Made by a program: the position numbers and the translations under genes
NCBI RefSeq assembly: GCF_040892615.1
Contig: NZ_JBFRYC010000012.1
Span: forward strand, 1 to 64,000
DNA: 64,000 bases
Direction: 5' to 3'
From: Thioclava arctica
GTDB lineage: Bacteria; Pseudomonadota; Alphaproteobacteria; Rhodobacterales; Rhodobacteraceae
Shown here: piece after piece, positions 35,204 through 44,236 of the stretch
Numbering within the stretch: the stretch's first letter is position 1
How the letters are laid out: each line of letters opens with the position of its first letter
The notes under the pieces: model-generated
The model's input: the letters and a program-made list of their open reading frames with translations, nothing else
The model's database searches: none
What the model was told of the DNA's origin: nothing

Positions 35204-36109
35204 TTACCGTGGCTGGACGATGATCAACTGCGTCTCGAACACATGCGCGGCGATGTCTGCCACTTGCCGGAGCACGGCTGCTTCGCTTCCGAGAGGCTTG
35301 GGCTCACGCGACATCGGAGGTTCGGGTTCCGGCGTGATTGCTGCGTCAGATTCTCCTTCCACGATCGACCTTCGCGTCAAGGTTTCAACCACCGGAATGT
35401 CCCCCCGGTCAGAAATATAAGTATCTTGTGGCATCCTTGAGCCGCGGCGCAGCTCGGCTTTCTCACGACCGCGCCGTTCGGCTTCATGCATTTCCGCCAC
35501 CAGCGACGGCAGGCGTTCTCCAAGCGGCTGATCGTGTTCCTTCAAAAAACCGTTCAGCTTGTCCTCCAACCCTCGGTTGGTTAGAACTTCGAGAACGCGT
35601 GGTTCCGAACACAGCCATGTATTCCCACCATCGAAGGCGACATGGTGTTGCTCATCGTCCAATGGGCCTATCATCCGTGGAGCCACGAAGAGCGAGCGCC
35701 GGGCGACATCAGACCGACTCCAGGCTTGATTGATCTCGTTTCTCCTGTGAAAGCGGGGTGCCGCGTAAAAAACGAGGTTTGAGCCATCATCTAGCGCCAG
35801 CAGGAGTTCATGCTGATCGGAGGTCGTCGCTTCGGTGATGGGGAAACGGTAGTAGGGAACGTTCAGTGTCCCGCCCAAGGCCACGACGGCTTGGTGTTCC
35901 TTCGCCGTTCGGCGGACCATGCAATGGGATCGTTTGAATTGCAGAAACAAGGGTACACCTGGCCGGTCGAGCTTCACATCATAGCCGCCCCCTGCTTTGC
36001 CTTCCTCGATCAGGCTTGGGAACACGGGTGCGGCTGATAGCGCAACCCAACCGACGAGTTCATTGGTAAGGGCGAACCCGTAAGAGAATTCGGAAATTTC
36101 AGGTTTCAT
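35204..36109 (-). CDS. Unknown protein with a possible PD-(D/E)xK nuclease motif
   Basis: 301 residues and no family I can name with certainty. Residues 34-60 (EEGKAGGGYDVKLDRPGVPLFLQFKRS, summarised) show E35/E36, D44 and a Q57-x-K59 pair at the end of a hydrophobic strand, the spacing of a PD-(D/E)xK site with Gln in place of the acidic residue. The C-terminal third is charged and Pro-rich, probably disordered. It is convergent with the SbcC-like gene (145-bp gap). Restriction-fold proteins of this sort often occur in defence islands. The function is unproven. Confidence 0.6.
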   Translation of the reverse strand: MKPEISEFSYGFALTNELVGWVALSAAPVFPSLIEEGKAGGGYDVKLDRPGVPLFLQFKRSHCMVRRTAKEHQAVVALGGTLNVPYYRFPITEATTSDQHELLLALDDGSNLVFYAAPRFHRRNEINQAWSRSDVARRSLFVAPRMIGPLDDEQHHVAFDGGNTWLCSEPRVLEVLTNRGLEDKLNGFLKEHDQPLGERLPSLVAEMHEAERRGREKAELRRGSRMPQDTYISDRGDIPVVETLTRRSIVEGESDAAITPEPEPPMSREPKPLGSEAAVLRQVADIAAHVFETQLIIVQPR

Positions 36110-36235
36110 TTTTCAGCCGCCGTTGCCAGTATCTTTGAAATCACGCGGATCGGTGAACCGGCTTCTGCACGACTTCTTTAAACCCGATGATTGCATACAT
36201 GGCTGAAGTAACTCTATAACAAAAAAGGGAATTTT

Positions 36236-36694
36236 ATGGACACTACCGCCATCCCTCCCGAAATCCGCCACCAGTGGAATAGCGCAAATATTCCAATCAT
36301 CGTCCGTTCCGGGATTTCCGGCCATAAGCTCACAGCACGGTTGCCATATCGTCCCGATAATCGGGGCTGGCTTTTCGGTCTTGCAACCGGACGCCCGAAG
36401 TACAATGGACTCCCGTCGAGAAAGCCTGGAAGTTGCCAGTTAGTTGGCTCAATCGTTTTGTTGACAGCGGCCTGGAACGATATGGAAGGCTCTAAGTCGT
36501 TCAGCCCTACCGTGAAATGGAGAAGTGCGCGCCCGCTTGTCGGAACGCCGTCGGACACGATTGCCAGTGTTCCTGGTATTGCCAAGTTGTTGAGGGTAGA
36601 TCGTGAAGGGTGGGCAAAGGCTATCTCATGCCGCCATTTCAGCGGTATAGTGAGCCCAGAGGCTGAATCCATCGTTACGGGCGTGACGGTATGA
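36236..36694 (+). pseudogene. Small unknown gene cut by an IS6 element
   Basis: A frame starting at ATG 36236 behind GGGAAT reads MDTTAIPPEIRHQWNSANI and continues smoothly to about 36574, where an IS6 end begins; the remaining about 40 codons are antisense to the transposase tail. About 113 genuine residues remain. The sequence has repeated Pro/Gly/Arg and Trp, with no recognised motif. It could be the third member of the SbcCD-like neighbourhood. Evidence is the good start context and the clean junction with the insertion. Confidence 0.4.
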
Positions 36695-37382
36695 AGTCGC
36701 GGTGATTTGGTAACGGCGGGGCGGAAGATTAGGTTGATCTGGTCATGCGCTGATAGAAACCTCTGAGCCTGACGGTGAGATTTGAACAGGCCAAACATTT
36801 TTTCTCGTTTGCTGGCCGGTCGATGCGACACTTTGATCGCGTTGTTTAGGCCTTTGCGGGCGCGGTGATCAGCGTCCGGGGCCAGTATTTTGATCGGCTT
36901 AATATAGCTGCGCAATTTGTCAGTGATGATGACCCTTGGTTCGCCAAACTGGGCAACCAGTCTTGGGAAAAAGCGCTTTGCGGCTTTGGCATTTCGCCGA
37001 GTTTGTACAAGAATATCAAGAACGTCGCCATTTGCGTCAATTGCCCGCCACAGTCAACGTTTCTTGCCAAGGATTGTGATCACGACTTCGTCAATGTGCC
37101 AATTGTCGTTCGGTCGCGGGCGATCTCTACGGATGCAATTTGCGAAATGGCGACCAAAGCGGTTTATCCACAGCCGGATTGCTTCACGGCTTACAATTAC
37201 GCCCCGTTCGGCGAGCAGATCCTCAACGTCAGCTGTGCTCAACGCGAAGCGATGGTAAGCCCAAACCGCGTAAGCAATGATCTCACGAGGATAGCGGAAG
37301 CCTTTTAGGTGGGACATATGGTTCGGTGTTTTCATAACTTTGGCATAGTGCTGTCACGCCGTGCAAACAACTTGGCAATACC
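36575..37382 (-). mobile_element. IS6-family element, about 808 bp, with clear terminal repeats
   Basis: Left end GGTATTGCCAAGTTGTT (36575-36591) and right end AACAACTTGGCAATACC (37366-37382) are 17-bp perfect inverted repeats. The 808-bp length is standard for IS6. No 8-bp target duplication is seen, consistent with later deletion next to the element. Its ends differ from those of the copy at 10686, so it is a separate IS6 lineage. Confidence 0.85.
36626..37335 (-). pseudogene. IS6-family transposase with at least two frameshifts
   Basis: The protein begins MKTPNHMSHLKGFRYPREII at 37335 and includes NDNWHIDEVVITILGKK (first Asp). Near 37054 the frame shifts; the continuing IS6 text RSYIKPIKILAPDADHRARKGLNNAIKVSHRP is followed by a second shift near 36720 and then RYQITATSYRHARNDGFSLWAHYTAEMAA, ending at 36626. 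The catalytic Glu position reads IKVSHRP where IS6 usually has an E, so it may also have lost a catalytic residue. Confidence 0.75.
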
Positions 37383-37449
37383 CCTGGAAACTCTGCGACA
37401 GCACCCATGAAACTGGCGGAAGCGGTATGTAACGACGCCGTCGCGCTCC

Positions 37450-38463
37450 TTAGCCGCAAGGTCCGGTGGTATCACGAACTCTAAGCCGCGGCTGGACAAT
37501 CGCGTCACGCAGTTCTGCATGTGGCTCGGCGATCCGACGGATCAGCAGCTCGGCGGCTTTGGTGCCAATCTCGCGCGGGAAAACCTGCACCGTGGTCAGG
37601 CGCGGCGGTGCGCCGAGATCGATGAACGACAGGTTGTCGTGACCTACCACCGACAGATCGCGCCCCGGCATCAACCCCAGATCGAACAGACCGCGCAGCA
37701 GTCCAGATGCCAGAATATCATTAAAGCAAATGGCCGCTGTCGGGCGCGGATTGAGCGCACTCACCATCCCCGCCGATTGTGGTGATCCATCCCACGCAAG
37801 CGGAACCTCAATAATGCCCGCATTCTCAAGGCCCATTTCGCGCATGTGCCTGTCAAACGACTCCAACCGCTCAATCCGGGTTGAGGTCTCGCCCTTAAGC
37901 GAAACATAGGCAATCCGGCGATGGCCTAGATCGCGCAAATGCCGCACACTTTCGCGCACTGCCAGCCCCGGGTCAGAGCCCGCAAAGTCGCTCAGACCCA
38001 TTCCAACGTGACGCATCGCTTGCACCACCGGCAGGGACGCGCGGTCGAGTTGCGAGATCGTCTCGGGGCGCGTGGCGTCGGCGGGAACCAATATCAGCCC
38101 CTCGGCGTCGTGCTCGCGCAGCCTACGGATCAGGCCGGACTGGCGTGCGGGATCATCGCGGCTGCTGGCCAGCATCACCAAATGGCCACTGTCATCAAGT
38201 CTGGCCTCAATCCCTTCGACAAACTCGGCAAAGAAGCTGTTGACGAGGTTGGGGATGATGACGCCGATCGTACGGCTTTTTTGCCCGCGCAGACGCGCAG
38301 CGCCGCTGTTAGGTACATAATCGAGATCGGCGATTACCTTTTCGACTTTTTCACGCGTCGTCTTGGCCACGAGGCTTGATCCGCGGATCACCAGTGAGGC
38401 CGTTGCGCGCGACACCCCTGCCGCGCGCGCCACATCAATCAAGGTGATCCGCTTTTTGCTCAT
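37450..38463 (-). CDS. LacI-family transcriptional regulator
   Basis: About 337 residues from the ATG at 38463 (MSKKRITLIDVARAAGVSRATASLVIRGS), a canonical LacI HTH with hinge; the longer frame upstream is atypical. The periplasmic-binding-protein-like effector domain (IGVIIPNLVNSFF, AAICFNDILASGL, LSVVGHDN) is complete. It is the last gene of the operon and most likely represses it from two LacI-type palindromes upstream of the first permease gene. The ligand is probably a sugar acid or a pathway intermediate (inference). Confidence 0.9.
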   Translation of the reverse strand: MSKKRITLIDVARAAGVSRATASLVIRGSSLVAKTTREKVEKVIADLDYVPNSGAARLRGQKSRTIGVIIPNLVNSFFAEFVEGIEARLDDSGHLVMLASSRDDPARQSGLIRRLREHDAEGLILVPADATRPETISQLDRASLPVVQAMRHVGMGLSDFAGSDPGLAVRESVRHLRDLGHRRIAYVSLKGETSTRIERLESFDRHMREMGLENAGIIEVPLAWDGSPQSAGMVSALNPRPTAAICFNDILASGLLRGLFDLGLMPGRDLSVVGHDNLSFIDLGAPPRLTTVQVFPREIGTKAAELLIRRIAEPHAELRDAIVQPRLRVRDTTGPCG

Positions 38464-38547
38464 ATTCCGACCAGTATCGCCCCGACGCCACAGTGGCAAT
38501 TGACCATACTCCGCCGCGCCAGATCAGGGTGTTGGCGCGCGTAAAAA

Positions 38548-39279
38548 TTATGCGGCAGTAACTGTCATCTCGACTCGCGCATGATTTATTTCCGCGTGAA
38601 ATGTGCCCGGCGTGGTCAGCGGGATTGGCCCAAGCCGCGCGCCAGTAATCACATATTGCCCTGCGCTCAGCGGCAGGCCAAGTTCCGCTGCGCGTCGCGC
38701 AAGAAAACCAAGAAAATCGACGCTTTGATCAAGAGACATGCCGGGTGCCGCCCGCGTTCTCGCCGGGGCGAAATTGGTTGTGATCGCAAGCGCCGCCAGA
38801 TCGCGGTTGCGCCAATCGGCAATCGCGTCGCCGATCACGATGGAATGGTTGGTGAACCTGTCTGCCATCAGCTCTAGCGGCGTGTGACCAGTTGGTGTAA
38901 CAAATCGCGTACGCAAACACTCAAACGCGATATGGACGTCGTCGATAGCATCAATGATCGCCTTGAAGGTGGCATCGGGGGCGATATCTTTGCCAAGGAG
39001 GAACGCGGTTTCAACTTCTACCCGAAGGCCTCTCAGGTGGGGCTGTAGGGTGCCGGAGTGATGAACTTCGGCTTTCAAAATCGGCGCGCAGGCCAAGTCA
39101 CGCCCGCCGATCAGACCGTGTTTCCAGCCGCCCACGACGCCAAGCCGTGCAATTGTGGCGCTCTGGATTGCAAAAGCGTCCTCGGCGGTTTCGGGCAGCA
39201 GCGGCAGCGCGTCGATCTGTCCCGTCAGATGGGCGTGGGCAAACTGAGCGGCGCAGCTCTCGATCATGTCAGACTGCAT
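38548..39279 (-). CDS. 2-keto-4-pentenoate hydratase-like protein (FAH superfamily)
   Basis: About 243 residues from the ATG at 39279 (MQSDMIESCAAQFAHAHL), overlapping the kinase stop by 11 bp; the longer reading frame is inside the kinase gene. AFAIQSATIARLGVVGGWKHGLIG and VEVETAFLLGKDI (metal-binding E residues) and GMSLDQSVDFLGFLARRAAELGLPLSAGQYVITGAR are typical of 2-oxopent-4-enoate hydratases and related decarboxylases. In a sugar-acid operon it may act on a 2-keto-3-deoxy acid. The substrate is not certain. Confidence 0.82.
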   Translation of the reverse strand: MQSDMIESCAAQFAHAHLTGQIDALPLLPETAEDAFAIQSATIARLGVVGGWKHGLIGGRDLACAPILKAEVHHSGTLQPHLRGLRVEVETAFLLGKDIAPDATFKAIIDAIDDVHIAFECLRTRFVTPTGHTPLELMADRFTNHSIVIGDAIADWRNRDLAALAITTNFAPARTRAAPGMSLDQSVDFLGFLARRAAELGLPLSAGQYVITGARLGPIPLTTPGTFHAEINHARVEMTVTAA

Positions 39280-40204
39280 GTTCGGCGATCTCCTCATGCA
39301 TCGCGGATTTCGGAATGATGGCACCGGGAAATTGCACCACGCGGGCGGCCAATCGCGCCCCTGCCAGAACCGCCTCCCGTGGGGACTTTCTGCGCTGAAA
39401 GGCCGACAAAAAGCCTGCGTCAAAACTGTCGCCTGCGGCGGTCGTATCGCGCGCGCGCACTGGTGCAGGTAGGGCGATGGACTGCGCCTCACCTGCGGAG
39501 CTGCGGTGCAAAACCGCACCGCCGCCGGTGGTCAAAACGATCTCGCCAGTCGCGAAGCGGGCGCAGTGTTGCAATGCCGCCTCGGGTGTATCACAGCCCC
39601 AAAGCGCACCCATATCTTCCAGTGAGGGCAGCGCGACCGAAGCCACTGCCAACGCTCGTGAGCTCCAGTCTGTGGCTTCTTGATGCGAAGTCCACAACCG
39701 CGCGCGGTAATTCGTATCATAGGCCACCAAACAACCCGCCGCGCGCGCGTGCGCCAAAGCCGACAACATCCGGGCGCGCGCCGCTGCTGGCAAAATAGCC
39801 AGTGCAATGCCAGAAAACAGCACTGCGCGGGCGTTGGACAGGGCGGGCGCCTCGGACATTTCGGGGGAGAACATCCGACGTGCCGGGGACTGATCGCGCC
39901 AATAAACAAAGCTACGCTCACCGTCTTCATCGGTCGAGATAAAGCTCAGGCCAGGGCTGCCGTGCGGTTCCAGCGCGACGCCTGACACATCCACACCTTC
40001 GGCAGCAATGGCATTGCGCATCCAGCGGCTCATTGCGTCATCGCCTAACCGCGACAGATAGCCTATGCGCAAATCGGGTCGCAAACGCGCCAGATAAATT
40101 GCGGCATTGAGCATATCGCCGCCCAACCGGCGGTGAAACTGGTTCAGGTTTGCGGCATCATTGGTGAATTCAGCAAGCGGCTCGCCGATGCAAAGGATAT
40201 CCAT
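39269..40204 (-). CDS. PfkB-family carbohydrate kinase, 2-keto-3-deoxygluconate kinase-like
   Basis: 311 residues. It starts MDILCIGEPLAEFTND and contains GGDMLNAAIYLARL, the ribokinase N-terminal signature, and ARDTTAAGDSFDAGFL with the catalytic Asp (near 246) in the C-terminal signature. RARLW and YDTNYR in the middle are frequent in KDG kinases. It would phosphorylate a 2-keto-3-deoxy sugar acid. Position between a dehydrogenase and a hydratase fits this role, but ribose-like or fructose-like substrates are possible. Confidence 0.85.
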   Translation of the reverse strand: MDILCIGEPLAEFTNDAANLNQFHRRLGGDMLNAAIYLARLRPDLRIGYLSRLGDDAMSRWMRNAIAAEGVDVSGVALEPHGSPGLSFISTDEDGERSFVYWRDQSPARRMFSPEMSEAPALSNARAVLFSGIALAILPAAARARMLSALAHARAAGCLVAYDTNYRARLWTSHQEATDWSSRALAVASVALPSLEDMGALWGCDTPEAALQHCARFATGEIVLTTGGGAVLHRSSAGEAQSIALPAPVRARDTTAAGDSFDAGFLSAFQRRKSPREAVLAGARLAARVVQFPGAIIPKSAMHEEIAEHAV

Positions 40205-40216
40205 TCGAGGTTCCGT

Positions 40217-41164
40217 TTAAGACAGCGCGACTTTGCTGGGCAGCGGTGTTCCGGCAATAAACGCGTCGATATTGGCAATCACAAGTTGGGCCATTGCCCT
40301 GCGCGCCTCATAGGTGGCCGAGGCGATATGCGGGGTGAATAGCGTATTGGGCGCGCGCAAAAGCGCATCCTCCGGGCCGCCGGGCGTGGCCGGTTCGGTT
40401 TCAAACACGTCAAGCGCCGCAGCGCCAAGCGTTCCGCCGTGCAAAGCCGCCGCCAGAGCCGCGCTATCAACAACCGAGCCGCGCGCGACGTTGACCAGAG
40501 TGCCCTCTGGGCCTAGCGCGTCCAGCACGTCAGGCCCGACGATATGGTGGGTCTCGGGCGTGGCGGCCAAGGTTACGAATAGCACATCGCAATCACGCGC
40601 CAATGTCACAGGATTGGCGCGATAGGCGTCGGTCGCATTTTGACCTGGCGCGCGCGCGTAATAGAGCACCTCAAGGCCCAAAGCGCGCAGCATATCCGCC
40701 AGTGCACGCCCGATCCGACCGTAGCCCAGAATGCCGGCCCGCGCACCGATCAGTGAGCGGCCAAGCCGCGCCTTTTGACCCCCGCCCCAAGCGCCCGAGC
40801 GCACCAGTCGCTCTCCTTCGCCAATGCGCCGGCGCACGCTTAAAGCAAGACCAAGCGCCAGTTCGGCCACCGCCCCGGAAAGCACATCGGGTGTGGTGGT
40901 TACGGCAATGTTGCGCGCGGAGGCAGCGCCCAGGTCGACGGCATCTGTGCCGACGCCATTCACCGCAATCAGCCGCAGGTCGGGCAGAGCGTCAATTTCG
41001 TCACACGTCAATCCGCGCGTGCCGCTGGTGAGCACGATCTCGATCCCGTCACGCGCCTCGATGTCGCGGGTGATGGCGTGACTGGCGCAAAACTGCTCCA
41101 TTATGTCTGGCGGATTAAGATCGCTCAGAACCAAAATTCGGGGCAGTGCTGTGGCGGCACTCAT
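40217..41164 (-). CDS. D-2-hydroxyacid dehydrogenase (NAD-dependent)
   Basis: 315 residues. NAD-binding GYGRIG (about 147-152), NVARGSVVD with the catalytic Arg (near 232), DVFETEP with Glu (near 261) and LFTPHIAS with His (near 281) are all present. Reduces a 2-keto acid or oxidises a D-2-hydroxy acid such as glycerate, gluconate-type or hydroxypyruvate. It starts on the ATPase stop (ATGA) and is 12 bp before the kinase gene, so it is inside the transporter-kinase operon. Confidence 0.9.
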   Translation of the reverse strand: MSAATALPRILVLSDLNPPDIMEQFCASHAITRDIEARDGIEIVLTSGTRGLTCDEIDALPDLRLIAVNGVGTDAVDLGAASARNIAVTTTPDVLSGAVAELALGLALSVRRRIGEGERLVRSGAWGGGQKARLGRSLIGARAGILGYGRIGRALADMLRALGLEVLYYARAPGQNATDAYRANPVTLARDCDVLFVTLAATPETHHIVGPDVLDALGPEGTLVNVARGSVVDSAALAAALHGGTLGAAALDVFETEPATPGGPEDALLRAPNTLFTPHIASATYEARRAMAQLVIANIDAFIAGTPLPSKVALS

Positions 41165-41910
41165 GCGATTTGACCGAGGAAATTGCGCAGCCGCTCAGAG
41201 CGGGGGTTGCCAAAGAACTCTTCGGGCGCGCCCTGCTCGATGATCGCGCCCGCTTCCATAAAGATCACACGATCGGCTACCGCGCGTGCAAATTCCATTT
41301 CGTGGGTCACGCAGAGCATCGTCATGCCTTCGCGCGCGAGATCAATCATCGTATCGAGCACTTCTTTTACCATTTCGGGGTCAAGCGCCGAAGTTGGCTC
41401 GTCAAACAGCATGATCCGCGGCTCCATGCACAGCGCGCGCGCAATTGCGACACGCTGCTGTTGGCCCCCCGACAATTGGGCGGGAAACTTAGCTGCCTGC
41501 TCGGGGATTTTCACACGCTCAAGATATTTGCGCGCGGTCGCCTCGGCGCTGGACTTATTGGCCCGTCCCGTCTTGAGCGGCGCCAACATGCAGTTTTGTA
41601 GCACCGTGAGATGGGGAAACAGGTTGAACTGCTGAAAGACCATGCCAACTTCGCGGCGCACTTTGCCGACATTGTCGCCCCCTGCTGTCAGCTCGATTCC
41701 ATCAACGGTGATTGTGCCGCTTTGAATGGTTTCAAGCTGGTTGATCGTGCGGATCAGCGTTGATTTACCCGAGCCAGAGGGGCCACAGATAACAATCCGT
41801 TCGCCGGTCTCGACCGTCAGATCAATTGCTTTCAACGCTTGAAACGCCCCGAAGAATTTGGAGACCCCGCGCATTTCAACCGCGCGCTGCTTGGATTGTG
41901 CCATGGTCAT
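41161..41910 (-). CDS. Polar amino-acid type ABC transporter ATP-binding protein
   Basis: 249 residues. Walker A GPSGSGKST (near 40), Q-loop MVFQQFNLF, signature LSGGQQQRVAIARAL (near 144), Walker B RIMLFDEPTSALDP (near 164) and the switch histidine in CVTHEM are all seen. It powers import with the two permeases and the binding protein encoded just upstream. The family usually imports amino acids or related polar compounds; with kinase and dehydrogenase neighbours a sugar-acid-like or hydroxy-acid ligand is conceivable. Confidence 0.93.
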   Translation of the reverse strand: MTMAQSKQRAVEMRGVSKFFGAFQALKAIDLTVETGERIVICGPSGSGKSTLIRTINQLETIQSGTITVDGIELTAGGDNVGKVRREVGMVFQQFNLFPHLTVLQNCMLAPLKTGRANKSSAEATARKYLERVKIPEQAAKFPAQLSGGQQQRVAIARALCMEPRIMLFDEPTSALDPEMVKEVLDTMIDLAREGMTMLCVTHEMEFARAVADRVIFMEAGAIIEQGAPEEFFGNPRSERLRNFLGQIA

Positions 41911-41973
41911 GCCTCGTCATTGAAGCCCGGCGCCGCCGCGTTTGAAACGTGGCGCCGGGTTGATGTCAGATGT

Positions 41974-42783
41974 TCACTTCAAAGCCGCTTTTGCGGTGCC
42001 AGTGCGGACAAAATCAGGAACCTTCGTGCCAAGCCATTGCTCGCTGATTTTGTCCATTGTCCCGTCTTTCATCGCGTCCGCGACAAAGGCGTTGATCTTG
42101 GCCAACAGCGCGTCAGAGCCCGGCACGACGGCCACACCCTGAACTTGGCTCGAAAGTGAGAACTTCTCGTCGAAGCGGCCCGGTGCAGCTTTGTTGATCT
42201 GTGCAGCGATCACGTTTGAGACGCCAATCAGCGGCACCTGTCCCGATAGCAGCGCTTGAACTGCGGCGGCATCATCGTCAAAACGGCGGATCGTTGCGCT
42301 TGCGGGGGCAACTTTGGTGACGCCAGCATCTTGCGTCGAGGCGCGCACCACGCCGATCGTTTTGTCCGCGAGGCCCGCGCCGTCTTTCACGTCTTCGTCT
42401 TTTTTGCCGTAAACCATGATCTCAATCCCGGCATATGGGTTCGAGAAATCAACCCTTTCGGCACGCGCCGGCGTGATCCCCAGTGAGGCCACCAGAACAT
42501 CGACCTGACCCGACAACAAATAGGGAATGCGGTTGGGTCCGGTGACCGGCACAATCTGAATTTTAGTGCCGAGATATTTCGCCAAGGCCTTGGCGGTGTC
42601 GGCGTCATAACCCTCGGGGGTGCCGGTCGTGCTCATCGTGCCGAAGGGCGGAAAATCGACCAACATGCCGACTTTGAGCACGCCATTTGCCTCGATCTGT
42701 TTGAGTGTAGTGGCTTGCGCTTGCGGGGCAAGAAGGGCCGTGGCTGCAATAGCGGCGGCTGCCAGTGTGTGGAAAAACTTCAT
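41974..42783 (-). CDS. ABC transporter periplasmic substrate-binding protein (family 3)
   Basis: 269 residues. Signal peptide of about 24 residues (MKFFHTLAAAAIAATALLA, then QAQA cleavage). VLKVGMLVDFPPFGT and GYDADTAKALAKYLG are typical of family 3 amino-acid binding proteins (PBPb). The RBS GGAGGAGAG lies right before the ATG. It delivers the ligand to the permease pair; the ligand is not deducible. Confidence 0.92.
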   Translation of the reverse strand: MKFFHTLAAAAIAATALLAPQAQATTLKQIEANGVLKVGMLVDFPPFGTMSTTGTPEGYDADTAKALAKYLGTKIQIVPVTGPNRIPYLLSGQVDVLVASLGITPARAERVDFSNPYAGIEIMVYGKKDEDVKDGAGLADKTIGVVRASTQDAGVTKVAPASATIRRFDDDAAAVQALLSGQVPLIGVSNVIAAQINKAAPGRFDEKFSLSSQVQGVAVVPGSDALLAKINAFVADAMKDGTMDKISEQWLGTKVPDFVRTGTAKAALK

Positions 42784-42819
42784 TCTCTCCTCCTCCGAGA
42801 AATTGGTGGGTACGGTCGT

Positions 42820-43476
42820 TCAGCGTGTGAAGGCGCGGCGCATCCGCGCTTCAAGCCGGCGCGCGTATAGCGAAAGCGGCCAGCAAATCAGGAAATAGAT
42901 CACGGCCACCAATCCAAAGACCACAAACGGGTCGAAGGTGGCGTTGTTGACGATCTGACCGGCGCGGGTCAGTTCGGTAAAGCCGATAATAGAGGTCAGC
43001 GAGGTGCCCTTGATGAGCTGCACCAGAAATCCCACCGTAGGCGCAACCCCAATCCGTGCCGCTTGCGGCAAGATTACGCTTTGCATCCGGTCGCGGTAGC
43101 TAAGCGAAAGGGCCGTTGCGGCTTCAAGTTGGCCCGTGGGCACCGCTTGTATCGAGCCGCGCCAAATCTCGCCGAGATAGGCGCTTGCGTGGAATGTCAG
43201 CGCAACGGCGGCAGCCAGCAACGGATTGATCGGCAAGTTCAAGACAGCAAGGCCAAAGTAAAACAGAAACAGCTGCATCAGCAGCGGCGTGCCCTGAAAA
43301 ACTCGGATAAATACGGCGCTGATCCGGCGTAGCGCGATCGAGTCAGAGCTGCGCGCCAGTGCGACGACCAGCCCGCCGATGGCTCCGCCGACAAACGCAA
43401 TGACGGACAGCAGCAAGGTCCAGCGGACGGCCTCGATGATGAATAGAATGTCGGCGGGACCGAATTGGCGGATCAT
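42820..43476 (-). CDS. ABC transporter permease, His/Glu/Gln/Arg/opine family (second subunit)
   Basis: About 218 residues from the ATG at 43476 (MIRQFGPADILFIIEAV), which follows the stop of the first permease by one base; the longer frame overlaps it. It has five predicted membrane helices and an EAA loop (LEAATALSLSYRDRMQSVILPQAARIGVAPTV). Heterodimer with the other permease in the inner membrane. Confidence 0.92.
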   Translation of the reverse strand: MIRQFGPADILFIIEAVRWTLLLSVIAFVGGAIGGLVVALARSSDSIALRRISAVFIRVFQGTPLLMQLFLFYFGLAVLNLPINPLLAAAVALTFHASAYLGEIWRGSIQAVPTGQLEAATALSLSYRDRMQSVILPQAARIGVAPTVGFLVQLIKGTSLTSIIGFTELTRAGQIVNNATFDPFVVFGLVAVIYFLICWPLSLYARRLEARMRRAFTR

Positions 43477-43477
43477 A

Positions 43478-44143
43478 TCAGCGGCTCGCGGGGTAATTGA
43501 ACAAGGTGTGCTGAACCAGGCGGAACAAGCCCGAGAACAGCAGTGAAAGCACAAGATACATGGCCGTGATGACCAGATAGATCTCAAAGCTCGCAAAAGT
43601 TTTTGCGTTCAGATCCGCGCCGGCAGAGGCCAGATCATTGGCCGAAATCGTAGAGACAACCGAGGAAGTCAGCATGAGGTAGATGAACTGGCTCGTCATC
43701 GCCGGGTAGACGTTGCGCAACGCAGGTTTAAGCACGACATAGCGAAAAATCTGCACCGGCTCGAGCCCAAGCGCACGCCCCGCCTCAATCTGACCATGAG
43801 GCACGGACTCGATGCCCGCGCGGGTGATTTCGGTTCCGTAAGCACCAACGTTGATCACAAGGGCGACGAGGGCTGCGACATTTGGATTCAGTGCGATGCC
43901 CACGGCGGGCAAGCCGAAAAACAAAAAGAAAATTTGGATCAGGAAGGGTGTATTGCGGATAATTTCAACATAGGCCCCGACAAGGCCGCGTAAGACCTTG
44001 TAACGAGACGTGCGCGCCACCGCACCGAGAACCGAGACGACCAGCCCCAAAACCATCGCGACAAAAGACAAGCGAACCGTCAGCCAAGCGCCGTATAAAA
44101 GCAGGTCAAAGTTGTCGAATACGGGTGTAAAGTTGAAATGATA
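43478..44143 (-). CDS. ABC transporter permease, His/Glu/Gln/Arg/opine family (first subunit)
   Basis: About 221 residues. I chose the GTG at 44143 (VYHFNFTPVFDNFD) because GGAGG precedes it at good spacing, whereas the ATG at 44188 adds an Arg-rich stretch. Permease signatures: TVRLSFVAMVLGL, EIIRNTPFLIQIFFLFFGLP and the EAA loop IEAGRALGLEPVQIFRYVVLKPALRNVYPAM. First gene of the LacI-regulated operon; two palindromic operators sit 60-90 bp upstream. Confidence 0.92.
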   Translation of the reverse strand, partial: YHFNFTPVFDNFDLLLYGAWLTVRLSFVAMVLGLVVSVLGAVARTSRYKVLRGLVGAYVEIIRNTPFLIQIFFLFFGLPAVGIALNPNVAALVALVINVGAYGTEITRAGIESVPHGQIEAGRALGLEPVQIFRYVVLKPALRNVYPAMTSQFIYLMLTSSVVSTISANDLASAGADLNAKTFASFEIYLVITAMYLVLSLLFSGLFRLVQHTLFNYPASR

Positions 44144-44206
44144 CACGACGCCTCCCCTGCGTGACCGTCCGAAATCTCCGCTCCTCAACGGACATTTTGG
44201 ACCACT

Positions 44207-44236
44207 TGGAACGATCCATTTAGATCGTTCTAAATG
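44207..44236. promoter_or_regulatory. Two adjoining LacI-type operator palindromes upstream of the ABC operon
   Basis: TGGAACGATCCA (44207-44218) is a perfect 12-bp palindrome around ACGA, and CATTTAGATCGTTCTAAATG (44217-44236) is a 20-bp palindrome with 8-bp arms around TCGT. Both have the central A-x-C-G-x-T core typical of LacI/GalR operators. They lie upstream of the operon whose last gene encodes a LacI regulator. No promoter elements were defined precisely. Confidence 0.65.

Noticed and set aside
36214..36915. Long minus-strand frame that seems to extend the IS6 transposase into flanking DNA
   Set aside because: The true transposase C-terminus is in another frame and ends at 36626; the rest is antisense of the interrupted plus-strand gene.
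38548..39519. The 323-codon version of the hydratase-like gene
   Set aside because: The first 80 codons lie inside the kinase gene in another frame and are Arg/Cys/Pro-rich; the ATG at 39279 fits the family start.
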